NCBI GenBank assembly: GCA_025054905.1
Contig: JANWZF010000122.1
Coordinates: 1 to 7,541 of the forward strand
Source of the DNA: Tepidimonas sp.
Lineage (GTDB): Bacteria; Pseudomonadota; Gammaproteobacteria; Burkholderiales; Burkholderiaceae_C
Reading direction: 5' to 3'
Length of the DNA: 7,541 bases
A program made the position numbers and the translations under genes. Positions 1-4,643 of the stretch are shown piece after piece. The notes beneath the pieces are model-generated. The model ran no database searches, was not told the DNA's origin, and saw nothing but the letters and a program-made list of their open reading frames with translations. Position 1 is the stretch's first letter; each line of letters starts with the position of its first letter.

Positions 1-73
1 GCTTCAAGCCCCTAAGAGCTCTCCACCGGCAACCACCGCAACTCCACCGCAGGCAGCTAGACTGCTCGCGCCT

Positions 74-107
74 GCCCACGCTTATCGGCTGTTGCTTGTT
101 AACGATC
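74..107 (-). promoter_or_regulatory. boxA-like antitermination element and rRNA leader segment
   Basis: Read on the minus strand, GATCGTTAACAA (107-96) resembles the boxA antitermination consensus of rRNA leaders, which has the form (T)GCTCTTTAACAA. About four bases further comes CAGCCGATAAGCGTGGGC (91-74), a segment I recall from rRNA leaders and spacers of Burkholderiales. BoxA binds NusB-S10 and lets RNA polymerase read through structured rRNA. The 16S gene itself is not in the window, and no tRNA cloverleaf is visible in 1-110. An rrn operon just beyond position 1 on the minus strand is therefore an inference. Confidence 0.5.
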
Positions 108-145
108 CAACTTGCGCCTTCCGCCACGATCAGCGAAAGACTAGT

Positions 146-175
146 ATTATGACACAGTTTTGATGATTTGGTCAA
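146..175 (-). promoter_or_regulatory. Sigma70-like promoter, probable rrn P2
   Basis: On the minus strand a -35 TTGACC (175-170) is followed by an 18-nt AT-rich spacer and a -10 CATAAT (151-146). This is the best promoter match in the window and lies in its least GC-rich part. It points left. The next bases on the minus strand (CTTTCGCTG) resemble transcription-start regions I associate with Burkholderiales rRNA operons, from memory. A short inverted repeat, GTCAAG-C-CTTGAC (171-183), overlaps the -35. Confidence 0.6.
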
Positions 176-204
176 GCCTTGACTTGACCTGCACTGACTT
201 GACC
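171..204. repeat. TTGAC repeats beside the minus-strand promoter
   Basis: The plus strand carries TGACTTGACC twice (180-189 and 195-204), 15 bp apart. An inverted repeat GTCAAG-C-CTTGAC lies at 171-183. These sit immediately upstream of, and overlap, the -35 box of the leftward promoter at 146-175. They could be protein-binding sites for that promoter or chance duplications; nothing in the sequence identifies a binding protein. None of the plus-strand TTGAC copies has a usable -10 box downstream, so a rightward promoter is unlikely. Confidence 0.4.
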
Positions 205-256
205 CAACGATCAGGAATCAAGCCCTTTCGTCATCGAGCTGCGTCGAGAGCCCGAA

Positions 257-284
257 ACTATACCACGAAAATCGGGCCGATCAA
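257..284 (-). promoter_or_regulatory. Sigma70-like promoter, probable rrn P1
   Basis: Read on the minus strand there is a -35 TTGATC (284-279), a 16-nt spacer and a -10 TATAGT (262-257), followed by a GC-rich start region. It points left, towards the boxA-like element and the window edge. It lies about 110 bp upstream of a second promoter of the same orientation, the tandem P1/P2 arrangement known from bacterial rRNA operons. The box match is visible; the assignment to rRNA is inference from the whole leader. Confidence 0.5.
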
Positions 285-300
285 GGCGGAGTCTGGCGGG

Positions 301-348
301 CGTGAGATGGAGAGGGAGGCGTGAGATGGAGAGGGAGGCGTGAGATGG
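301..348. repeat. 19-bp tandem repeat, about 2.5 copies
   Basis: The unit CGTGAGATGGAGAGGGAGG occurs perfectly at 301-319 and 320-338, and its first ten bases recur at 339-348. It is purine-rich on the plus strand and lies outside any convincing gene. With so few copies it is a minisatellite-like duplication that could arise by replication slippage. It is too short and has no spacers, so it is not a CRISPR array. Confidence 0.85.
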
Positions 349-765
349 CGGGGCGCGAGCTCGCGAGCCGGGCGGCCGATGGCGGAGGGGCGCTTGGCCG
401 TCCCGGCGATGGGGGGAGTCGGGGCAGGCCGCGCTCGTTCGGCTCCGGGGCAGGGGATGATGCTACGCTGGTGCTCAATGATGGCCCGACCACGACATTT
501 CCTTGACGATGGTTGCGCCGCTGTGCCCCACCCCGAAGGGGCACTTCGAGGACGCCGTGCGGATAGTGCGGACCATGCTGGCCGGACCGCGGTCCGTGGT
601 GCGGACAGACATCGCCTTTGGCAACTGGCATCGGCTCGCCACGCACCCGAGCGAGGTGCAGGCCACACCCCGTCCGGCCGTCGGCGATTTCGCGATGACG
701 TCACAGCCCCCGCGCCCGCCTTCAGCAAGCCGGGGGCGCGGCCCGAAGCAGCACGGACTGACCGC
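349..765. other. GC-rich intergenic stretch with palindromes
   Basis: No protein family or RNA gene is recognisable here. Visible structure consists of a 12-bp palindrome CGCGAGCTCGCG (354-365), a hairpin with GTGCCCC (523-529) and GGGGCAC (538-544) around an 8-nt loop, a 14-bp palindrome CGGACCGCGGTCCG (583-596), and three copies of GTGCGGA starting at 557, 566 and 599. The last copy pairs with part of the palindrome as GTCCG-TGGTG-CGGAC (592-606). No hairpin is followed by a T run, so none is a clear intrinsic terminator. One doubtful ORF (509-784) crosses the region. Confidence 0.6.
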
Positions 766-784
766 CCCGTCGGCACGAGCCTGA
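509..784 (+). CDS. Doubtful small hypothetical protein
   Basis: A 91-codon reading frame starts at ATG 509 and ends at TGA 782-784. In its favour, third codon positions are mostly G or C while second positions are clearly less so, the pattern of real genes in this window, especially over the first 60 codons. Against it, no Shine-Dalgarno sequence precedes the ATG, the C-terminal third is a low-complexity Pro/Arg/Ser tail, and I recognise no family. It could be a small unknown gene, the relic of a longer one, or chance. No membrane segment or signal peptide is evident. Confidence 0.2.
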   Translation: MVAPLCPTPKGHFEDAVRIVRTMLAGPRSVVRTDIAFGNWHRLATHPSEVQATPRPAVGDFAMTSQPPRPPSASRGRGPKQHGLTAPSARA

Positions 785-869
785 GCCGCCCCGACGGGCG
801 CAGCGGACCCTGGATGGGGGACATCCGTGAGGGTGCGCGAGACTGCTGCGCCAGCGCCCCCGGCGCAGC
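766..869 (+). promoter_or_regulatory. Three consecutive hairpins upstream of the exporter gene
   Basis: Hairpin 1 pairs CCCGTCGG (766-773) with CCGACGGG (791-798). Hairpin 2 has an inner stem GGATG (812-816) / CATCC (822-826) around a 5-nt loop and an outer stem ACCCT (807-811) / AGGGT (830-834), with a 3-nt bulge. Hairpin 3 pairs GCTGCGCC (845-852) with GGCGCAGC (862-869) around nine bases. They end about 75 bp before the GTG start of the LysE-type gene and would be transcribed if its promoter lies upstream of 766. They do not match a riboswitch consensus I know. GC-rich DNA readily forms chance stems, so a regulatory role is only possible. Confidence 0.35.
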
Positions 870-943
870 TTTCGAGGGGCTCAACCCTGCCGGCGCGGAT
901 TAGGGGCGACGCGCAGGCCTGGCGCTTGGGGAGGACCGCACCC

Positions 944-1600
944 GTGAACACCACCGAATGGATGGCGTTGTTGACGCTGGCCACCGCCACCACCTTCACC
1001 CCGGGGCCCAACACGACGCTGTCGACCGCGCTGGCGGCGCAGGGGGGACTGCGCGCCGCGTTGCCGTTCGTGCTGGCGGTGCCAGTGGGCTGGACCCTGC
1101 TGCTGGCGCTGTGGGCCAGCGGTGTCGGGGCGGCGGTGCTGGCGGTGCCGTGGTTGCGTTCGGCCATTTTGTGGATCGGGGTGGCCTACCTGCTGTGGCT
1201 GGCTTGGCAACTGGCGCGCACCGCCACGCCCACCGCGACCTCGGGCACGCCGTTGCGCATCTCGTTTGCGCGCGGGGTGGGGCTGCAGTTGCTCAATCTG
1301 AAGGCCTGGATGCTGACGCTGACGGTCGTCGGCGGCTGGATCGCCGGGCAGCCACAGCCCTGGTTGCGCTTGGCCTGGGTGCTGCCGGTTGTGGTGTTGT
1401 ATGCCTTCTGCAGCAACCTGGCCTATGCATGGGTGGGGGCAGCGTTGCGCCATTGGTTGGCCGGCCCTTGGGTCGATGGCCGCCCGAGCGGGCGGCGACT
1501 GCGCCGCTTCAACGCGGCGATGGCCGCAGCGTTGGCTGTCACAGCACTGTGGATGGCGCTCGGCCCGGTGGGGGACGTCCCGGCCGGGCTGCGCCGCTGA
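944..1600 (+). CDS. LysE/RhtB-family amino-acid exporter
   Basis: Inner-membrane exporter of the LysE/RhtB (RhtA-independent) superfamily; members expel amino acids or related small molecules by proton exchange. The 218-residue length fits the family, usually about 200-210. The first membrane segment ends in the family signature TPGPN (residues 19-23). Further hydrophobic segments follow at about 38-68, 70-91, 115-135, 140-165 and 190-212. GVAYLLWLAW (79-88) matches the conserved G-x-x-YL-x-x-L motif. The usual Asn-Pro-Lys motif reads Asn118-Leu119-Lys120 here. I chose GTG 944 because GGGGAGG (928-934) lies nine bases upstream and the protein then starts directly at the first membrane helix. 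An in-frame GTG at 827 would add 39 hydrophilic residues with no family match. The substrate cannot be deduced. Confidence 0.9.
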   Translation: MNTTEWMALLTLATATTFTPGPNTTLSTALAAQGGLRAALPFVLAVPVGWTLLLALWASGVGAAVLAVPWLRSAILWIGVAYLLWLAWQLARTATPTATSGTPLRISFARGVGLQLLNLKAWMLTLTVVGGWIAGQPQPWLRLAWVLPVVVLYAFCSNLAYAWVGAALRHWLAGPWVDGRPSGRRLRRFNAAMAAALAVTALWMALGPVGDVPAGLRR

Positions 1601-1640
1601 ACCCGTCACCGGGGCGACGCGCCACGGCCGGCGCGCCTCG

Positions 1641-1646
1641 CACAAT
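1641..1646 (+). promoter_or_regulatory. -10 box giving a probably leaderless phosphatase mRNA
   Basis: CACAAT lies exactly seven bases before the ATG at 1654, so transcription from it would begin at or next to the start codon. No Shine-Dalgarno sequence precedes that ATG, which fits a leaderless mRNA. No good -35 box is visible in the GC-rich DNA upstream. The gene could alternatively be read through from the exporter gene, 53 bp upstream. Confidence 0.45.
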
Positions 1647-1653
1647 CGCCGGC

Positions 1654-2325
1654 ATGGCAACGGTGTATCTGGTGCGCCACGCGCAGGCGAGTTTCGGCAG
1701 CGATGATTATGACCGTCTGAGCGCGCTCGGCTGGCAGCAGGCTGAGCGGTTGGGTGCTTACTGGCGCGCGCACGGATTGCGCTTTCAGCGCGTGTTGACC
1801 GGCACGCTGAGGCGGCACCGCGAAACCTGGGAGGCGATCCGCCGCGGCGCGGATCTGCAGGAGGTGCAGGCCGAGCCGTGGCCGGGTTTGGACGAGTACG
1901 ACAGCGCCGCGCTGATCGAGGCGCTGCGCGCCCCATGTCCGGGCGATCCGCACACCCCCGAGGGCTACCGCGCGCACTTTCGCCTGTTGCGCGATGCGCT
2001 GCGTCAATGGATGGACGGCGTGATTTCACCCCGCGGAATGCCGTCGTACGAGCAGTGGCGCCGGGCGGCCCTGGCGACCCTGGAGGGATGCAGCCAGGCG
2101 GCTGACGGCGAAGTGCTGATCATCAGCAGCGGCGGGCCGATCGCCACGCTGCTGGGGCATGGATTGGGACTGCAACCGGAAATGACGATCGAGCTCAACC
2201 TACGGCTGCGCAACACCTCCGTCAGCGAGCTCACCTGCACGCCCCGGCGTTGCCGCGTGGTCAGCTTCAACACCGTGCCGCACTTGAGCGCGCCGGAGCA
2301 TCGCGACTGGATCACTTATGCCTGA
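1654..2325 (+). CDS. Histidine phosphatase superfamily protein
   Basis: A 223-residue cytosolic protein of the histidine phosphatase (phosphoglycerate-mutase-like) superfamily, which transfers phosphate through a phosphohistidine. LVRHAQ (residues 6-11) is the RHG motif: Arg8 binds phosphate and His9 would be the nucleophile. Arg54 in TLRRHRET (51-58) fits the second phosphate-binding arginine, and Glu81 in LDEYD the acid region. The second catalytic histidine, normally in a SHGG-like motif, is replaced: IISSGGPI (156-163) has Ser159 there. I recall subgroups with SSGG or TSGG, so this is probably a subgroup trait and not damage. The protein is otherwise complete and full-length. ATG 1654 puts the RHG motif at the usual N-terminal position. 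The substrate is unknown, and phosphomonoester hydrolysis is only the likely activity. Confidence 0.88.
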   Translation: MATVYLVRHAQASFGSDDYDRLSALGWQQAERLGAYWRAHGLRFQRVLTGTLRRHRETWEAIRRGADLQEVQAEPWPGLDEYDSAALIEALRAPCPGDPHTPEGYRAHFRLLRDALRQWMDGVISPRGMPSYEQWRRAALATLEGCSQAADGEVLIISSGGPIATLLGHGLGLQPEMTIELNLRLRNTSVSELTCTPRRCRVVSFNTVPHLSAPEHRDWITYA

Positions 2326-2346
2326 CGGGGCCCCGCGCTTCAGCGC
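2326..2346. terminator. Inverted repeats between convergent genes
   Basis: Between the phosphatase stop and the end of the facing hydrolase gene are a perfect palindrome CGGGGCCCCG (2326-2335) and an adjoining stem GCGCT-TC-AGCGC (2335-2346). The second overlaps the stop codon of the minus-strand gene. GC-rich symmetrical stems between convergent genes may stop or stabilise transcripts from both sides. No T run follows on either strand, so this is not a canonical intrinsic terminator. Confidence 0.35.
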
Positions 2347-3188
2347 TCACAAGGGCCCTCCTGCACCGTCGACAACGGCACCGCCATCGCCTCCTGCAGC
2401 AGCTGGGCCAAGCTGGCACCGGCGGCGGCCAAGACACGCCGCCCCCAGTCGGCGTCGGCGGCCGCGGCGTCGCCTGCGGCACCTTCCGGATGCAGATCCT
2501 GCATGCACCAAGCCAGCTTGGCGCTGCGGCCATTGCCGAGCAGAGGATAACGCTGCGCGCGCTGCTGACTGCTGGAAGCAAAGGTCCGCAGCGCCGCGCG
2601 GCGCACCCGCTCGGGGGCGATCGCCAGCATCACCGCGGTCTCCAGCTGCCCTGCATGCACGCCAAAGCGCTGCTCCTCGGGCGGCAGGTCCGCGAGCAAA
2701 TCCCGTCCATCGGTCTCGATCAGTGGCAGCTGCCACCACGGCACGCTCCAGACCAACAGCCCGTGGCGCACCCGCATGGCGCGCGTGGCCACGTCCAGCA
2801 GACCGACGTGGCCGCCATGGCCGTTGACGATGACCATTTTGCGCACGCCGGCGCGCGCCACACCGGCGGCCACATCCCGCAGCACGGCCAAGGCGGTCTC
2901 GGGCGCCAGCGAGAGCGTGCCGGGGAAGGCTTCGTGCTCGGGGCTGAGGCCCACGGCCAGGGTCGGCAACACCAACAGCGGGGCATCGGGCGGCAGATGC
3001 GCCGCCGCAGCACCCAGCAGGGCTTCCACGATGGCCGTGTCCACCGCCAGCGGCAGGTGCGGGCCATGCTGCTCCGTGGCCCCCAGCGGCAACACCGCGA
3101 CGGTGCGGGTGGGATCCAGCGCCGCGAAGTCGGTCCAGACGAGGTCGGCCCAGCGGCGCAGCGCGGGGGCGGAATCAGCAGCGGTCAT
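2340..3188 (-). CDS. Creatininase-family metal-dependent amidohydrolase
   Basis: A 282-residue cytosolic protein of the creatininase/MftE family, whose members cut cyclic or linear amide bonds with two metal ions, usually zinc or manganese. GATEQHGPHLPLAVDT (residues 36-51) carries the expected metal ligands Glu39, His41 and Asp50. VNGHGGH (121-127) is the second family signature, and HAGQLETA (178-185) supplies the conserved late Glu183. Length is close to the usual 240-270. True creatininase is only one activity in this family; others act on formamides or peptides, so the substrate is open. ATG 3188 is preferred because a -10-like box lies seven bases upstream. An in-frame ATG at 3197 would add three residues. 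The gene follows the CFA synthase gene on the same strand, 31 bp downstream, so shared transcription is also possible. Confidence 0.88.
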   Translation of the reverse strand: MTAADSAPALRRWADLVWTDFAALDPTRTVAVLPLGATEQHGPHLPLAVDTAIVEALLGAAAAHLPPDAPLLVLPTLAVGLSPEHEAFPGTLSLAPETALAVLRDVAAGVARAGVRKMVIVNGHGGHVGLLDVATRAMRVRHGLLVWSVPWWQLPLIETDGRDLLADLPPEEQRFGVHAGQLETAVMLAIAPERVRRAALRTFASSSQQRAQRYPLLGNGRSAKLAWCMQDLHPEGAAGDAAAADADWGRRVLAAAGASLAQLLQEAMAVPLSTVQEGPCER

Positions 3189-3195
3189 GCGCCGC

Positions 3196-3201
3196 ATCGT
3201 A
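3196..3201 (-). promoter_or_regulatory. -10 box giving a probably leaderless hydrolase mRNA
   Basis: On the minus strand TACGAT (3201-3196) is followed by seven bases (GCGGCGC) and the ATG at 3188. The spacing is identical to that before the phosphatase gene at 1641-1654. There is no Shine-Dalgarno sequence in between, so translation would start on a leaderless or nearly leaderless mRNA. No clear -35 box is visible. Confidence 0.4.
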
Positions 3202-3219
3202 GCGCAGCCGGCCGTGAGG

Positions 3220-4470
3220 TCAGGCCCCTGGCTGCACCTCGTAGATCCAGCGGCGCGACCACGGCAGCTCCTGCGCGCTGCGGCCCGCGGGGCGGCACAG
3301 CACCTGAAACAGCGCGATCTGGTCGTGCTCGAAAGCCCAGGCGCAGCCCGCAAGGTACACGCGCCAGATGCGCCAGATGCGCTCGGGCACCATCGCGCGC
3401 AGCCGCTGGCCCTTGGCTTCGAAGGTGCGACTCCAGCAGGTCAGCGTGCGCGCGTAGTGACGTCGCAGGTTCTCCGCGTCGAACGGCTCCAGGCCACCCT
3501 CCTGCATCGTGCGCAGCACGGTGGCAATGTGCGGCAGCTCGCCGTGCGGAAACACGTACTTGTCGATGAAGCGCCCGCCGCCGTAGGGGGTCTCCCCATC
3601 GCTGGGGTCGGTGGTGGTGATGCCGTGGTTCATCGCCCAGCCATCGGGCGCCAGGCGCTGGCGGATCTGACGGAAGTAGTCGGCCAGGTGCTTGAGCCCG
3701 ACATGCTCGAACATGCCCACGCTGGTGATGCGGTCGAACGTGCCGTCGACGTCGCGGTAGTCCTGCAGGCGGATCTCCACGCGATCCTGCAGCCCGGCCT
3801 GTGCCACCCGCTCGCGCGCCAGTTCGTACTGCGCTTGCGACAGCGTGATGCCGACGCAGCGCGCACCGAAGCGCTGCGCGGCACGCAGCACCAGCGCGCC
3901 CCAGCCACAGCCGATGTCCAGCAGGGTCTGGCCGGGCTGCAGGCGGATCTTGGTCAGGATATGGTCGATCTTTTTGATTTGCGCGGTGGCCAGGTCCTCG
4001 TCGCCCTGCTCGAAATAGGCGCACGAATAGACCATCGCCGGATCGAGCCACTCGGCGTAGAAGGCATTGGAGACGTCGTAGTGGTACTGGATCGCCTCAC
4101 GGTCGACGGCACGGCTGTGGGTGAAACCCTTGACCATGCGTTGCAGCAGCGAGGGACGATCCGGCTGCGCCTCGGCACCGGCGCGCACCAACGTGTGCGC
4201 CATCGCCAGCACGTCGTCGATGTCGCCCTCCACGTCGATGTGCCCTTCCACGTAGGCCTCGCCCAGACTGTCCAGGCTCGGGGTCAGCAGCGCGGCCAGG
4301 GCCGCTGCATCACGCACGGTGATGACCACGCGCGGCTGCTCGAAGGCGCCCAAGTCCCAACACCGCGTCGGCTCCCCACCGCCCACGCCCCAGCACACGC
4401 GCAGCGGCAGATCGACGCGCTGACGCCAGCGCTGCACCCAACCGTCGATGGCTTTGTCGATCGAAGGCAT
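3220..4470 (-). CDS. cfa: Cyclopropane-fatty-acyl-phospholipid synthase
   Basis: Transfers a methylene group from S-adenosylmethionine to the double bond of unsaturated acyl chains in membrane phospholipids, forming cyclopropane fatty acids; this typically hardens membranes in stationary phase or under acid stress. The 416-residue protein has an N-terminal lipid-associated domain (about 1-110, with VEGDIDD at 80-86) and a C-terminal methyltransferase domain. Visible family motifs are HYDVSNAFY (130-138), MVYSCAYF with Cys150, the SAM-binding LLDIGCGWG (183-191), GMFEH with Glu255, His282 in MNHGI, and FIDKYVFPHGELPH. Glu255 and His282 appear to correspond to catalytic bicarbonate-site residues of the E. 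coli enzyme. ATG 4470 is fixed by a strong Shine-Dalgarno sequence, and an extension to 4590 lacks support. It is divergent from the reductase gene. Confidence 0.95.
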   Translation of the reverse strand: MPSIDKAIDGWVQRWRQRVDLPLRVCWGVGGGEPTRCWDLGAFEQPRVVITVRDAAALAALLTPSLDSLGEAYVEGHIDVEGDIDDVLAMAHTLVRAGAEAQPDRPSLLQRMVKGFTHSRAVDREAIQYHYDVSNAFYAEWLDPAMVYSCAYFEQGDEDLATAQIKKIDHILTKIRLQPGQTLLDIGCGWGALVLRAAQRFGARCVGITLSQAQYELARERVAQAGLQDRVEIRLQDYRDVDGTFDRITSVGMFEHVGLKHLADYFRQIRQRLAPDGWAMNHGITTTDPSDGETPYGGGRFIDKYVFPHGELPHIATVLRTMQEGGLEPFDAENLRRHYARTLTCWSRTFEAKGQRLRAMVPERIWRIWRVYLAGCAWAFEHDQIALFQVLCRPAGRSAQELPWSRRWIYEVQPGA

Positions 4471-4477
4471 GCGTATC

Positions 4478-4483
4478 CCTCCT
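4478..4483 (-). promoter_or_regulatory. Strong ribosome binding site of the CFA synthase gene
   Basis: On the minus strand a perfect AGGAGG lies seven bases before the ATG at 4470. It decides the start against the longer in-frame ORF reaching 4590. It contrasts with the neighbouring phosphatase and hydrolase genes, which have no such site. Confidence 0.85.
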
Positions 4484-4504
4484 CGTCCACGTCGACTGCG
4501 TGGG

Positions 4505-4533
4505 ATTGTTGGCCAGCCCGCGCGGCTTGTGAA
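4505..4533 (-). promoter_or_regulatory. Candidate promoter of the CFA synthase gene
   Basis: Read on the minus strand, TTCACA (4533-4528) and AACAAT (4510-4505) are separated by an ideal 17 bp. This would place the transcription start about 25-30 nt before the ATG, leaving room for the strong ribosome binding site. The -35 matches consensus at five of six bases and the -10 at four. Confidence 0.5.
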
Positions 4534-4557
4534 GCCGGTGCGCGACGATGACGGCGA

Positions 4558-4591
4558 TCGATTTTGGCAATCGAAGACGTTGACGGACAAT
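4558..4591 (+). promoter_or_regulatory. Candidate reductase-gene promoter with overlapping inverted repeat
   Basis: A -35 TTGGCA (4564-4569) and a -10 GACAAT (4586-4591) are separated by 16 bp and point towards the reductase gene. The inverted repeat TCGATT-TTGGC-AATCGA (4558-4574) covers the -35 box, where a bound regulator would block or recruit polymerase. It also lies about 25 bp from the -35 of the divergent CFA promoter, so one factor could affect both. No regulator gene is adjacent, and the binding role is inferred. Confidence 0.4.
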
Positions 4592-4593
4592 CG

Positions 4594-4620
4594 TCCCCGT
4601 CAGCGGGGAACCCCCGGGGG
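4594..4620 (+). promoter_or_regulatory. Hairpins in the reductase-gene 5' leader
   Basis: A stem TCCCCG (4594-4599) / CGGGGA (4604-4609) with loop TCAG is followed at once by the palindrome CCCCCGGGGG (4611-4620). Both lie between the predicted transcription start and the start codon. They could stabilise the mRNA or hinder early elongation. No T run follows, so this is not a normal terminator. Confidence 0.3.
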
Positions 4621-4643
4621 ATGCGACGGTTCCATCAAGGGTG

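Noticed and set aside
301..348. Tandem repeat as a CRISPR array
   Set aside because: The units are directly adjacent without spacers and only 2.5 copies exist; no cas gene is present.
523..544. Hairpin GTGCCCC/GGGGCAC as an intrinsic terminator
   Set aside because: No T run follows on either strand and no gene end is nearby.
772..781. GGC-ACGA-GCC, resembling a guanidine-II (mini-ykkC) hairpin loop before a transporter gene
   Set aside because: The stem is only three base pairs, there is no second proper ACGR hairpin at the expected distance, and the downstream gene is LysE-type, not an SMR guanidine exporter.
827..943. Longer exporter start at GTG 827
   Set aside because: It adds 39 hydrophilic residues with no family match and runs through the leader hairpin. 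GTG 944 has a good ribosome site and starts at the first membrane helix.
881..2029. Long minus-strand ORF opposite the exporter and phosphatase
   Set aside because: It is a low-complexity, Arg/Gln/Pro-rich translation antisense to two genes with clear family motifs, a typical artefact of GC-rich codon use.
3189..3353. N-terminal extension of the creatininase-family protein
   Set aside because: It would overlap the end of the CFA synthase gene and adds an Arg/Ser/Cys-rich stretch unlike the family.
2776..4551. 591-codon plus-strand ORF opposite the hydrolase and CFA synthase genes
   Set aside because: It crosses two well-supported minus-strand genes and shows no family motif; it is a shadow frame.
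4471..4590. 40-residue N-terminal extension of the CFA synthase
   Set aside because: The extension reads through the strong AGGAGG and the predicted promoter and does not resemble the family's N-terminus.
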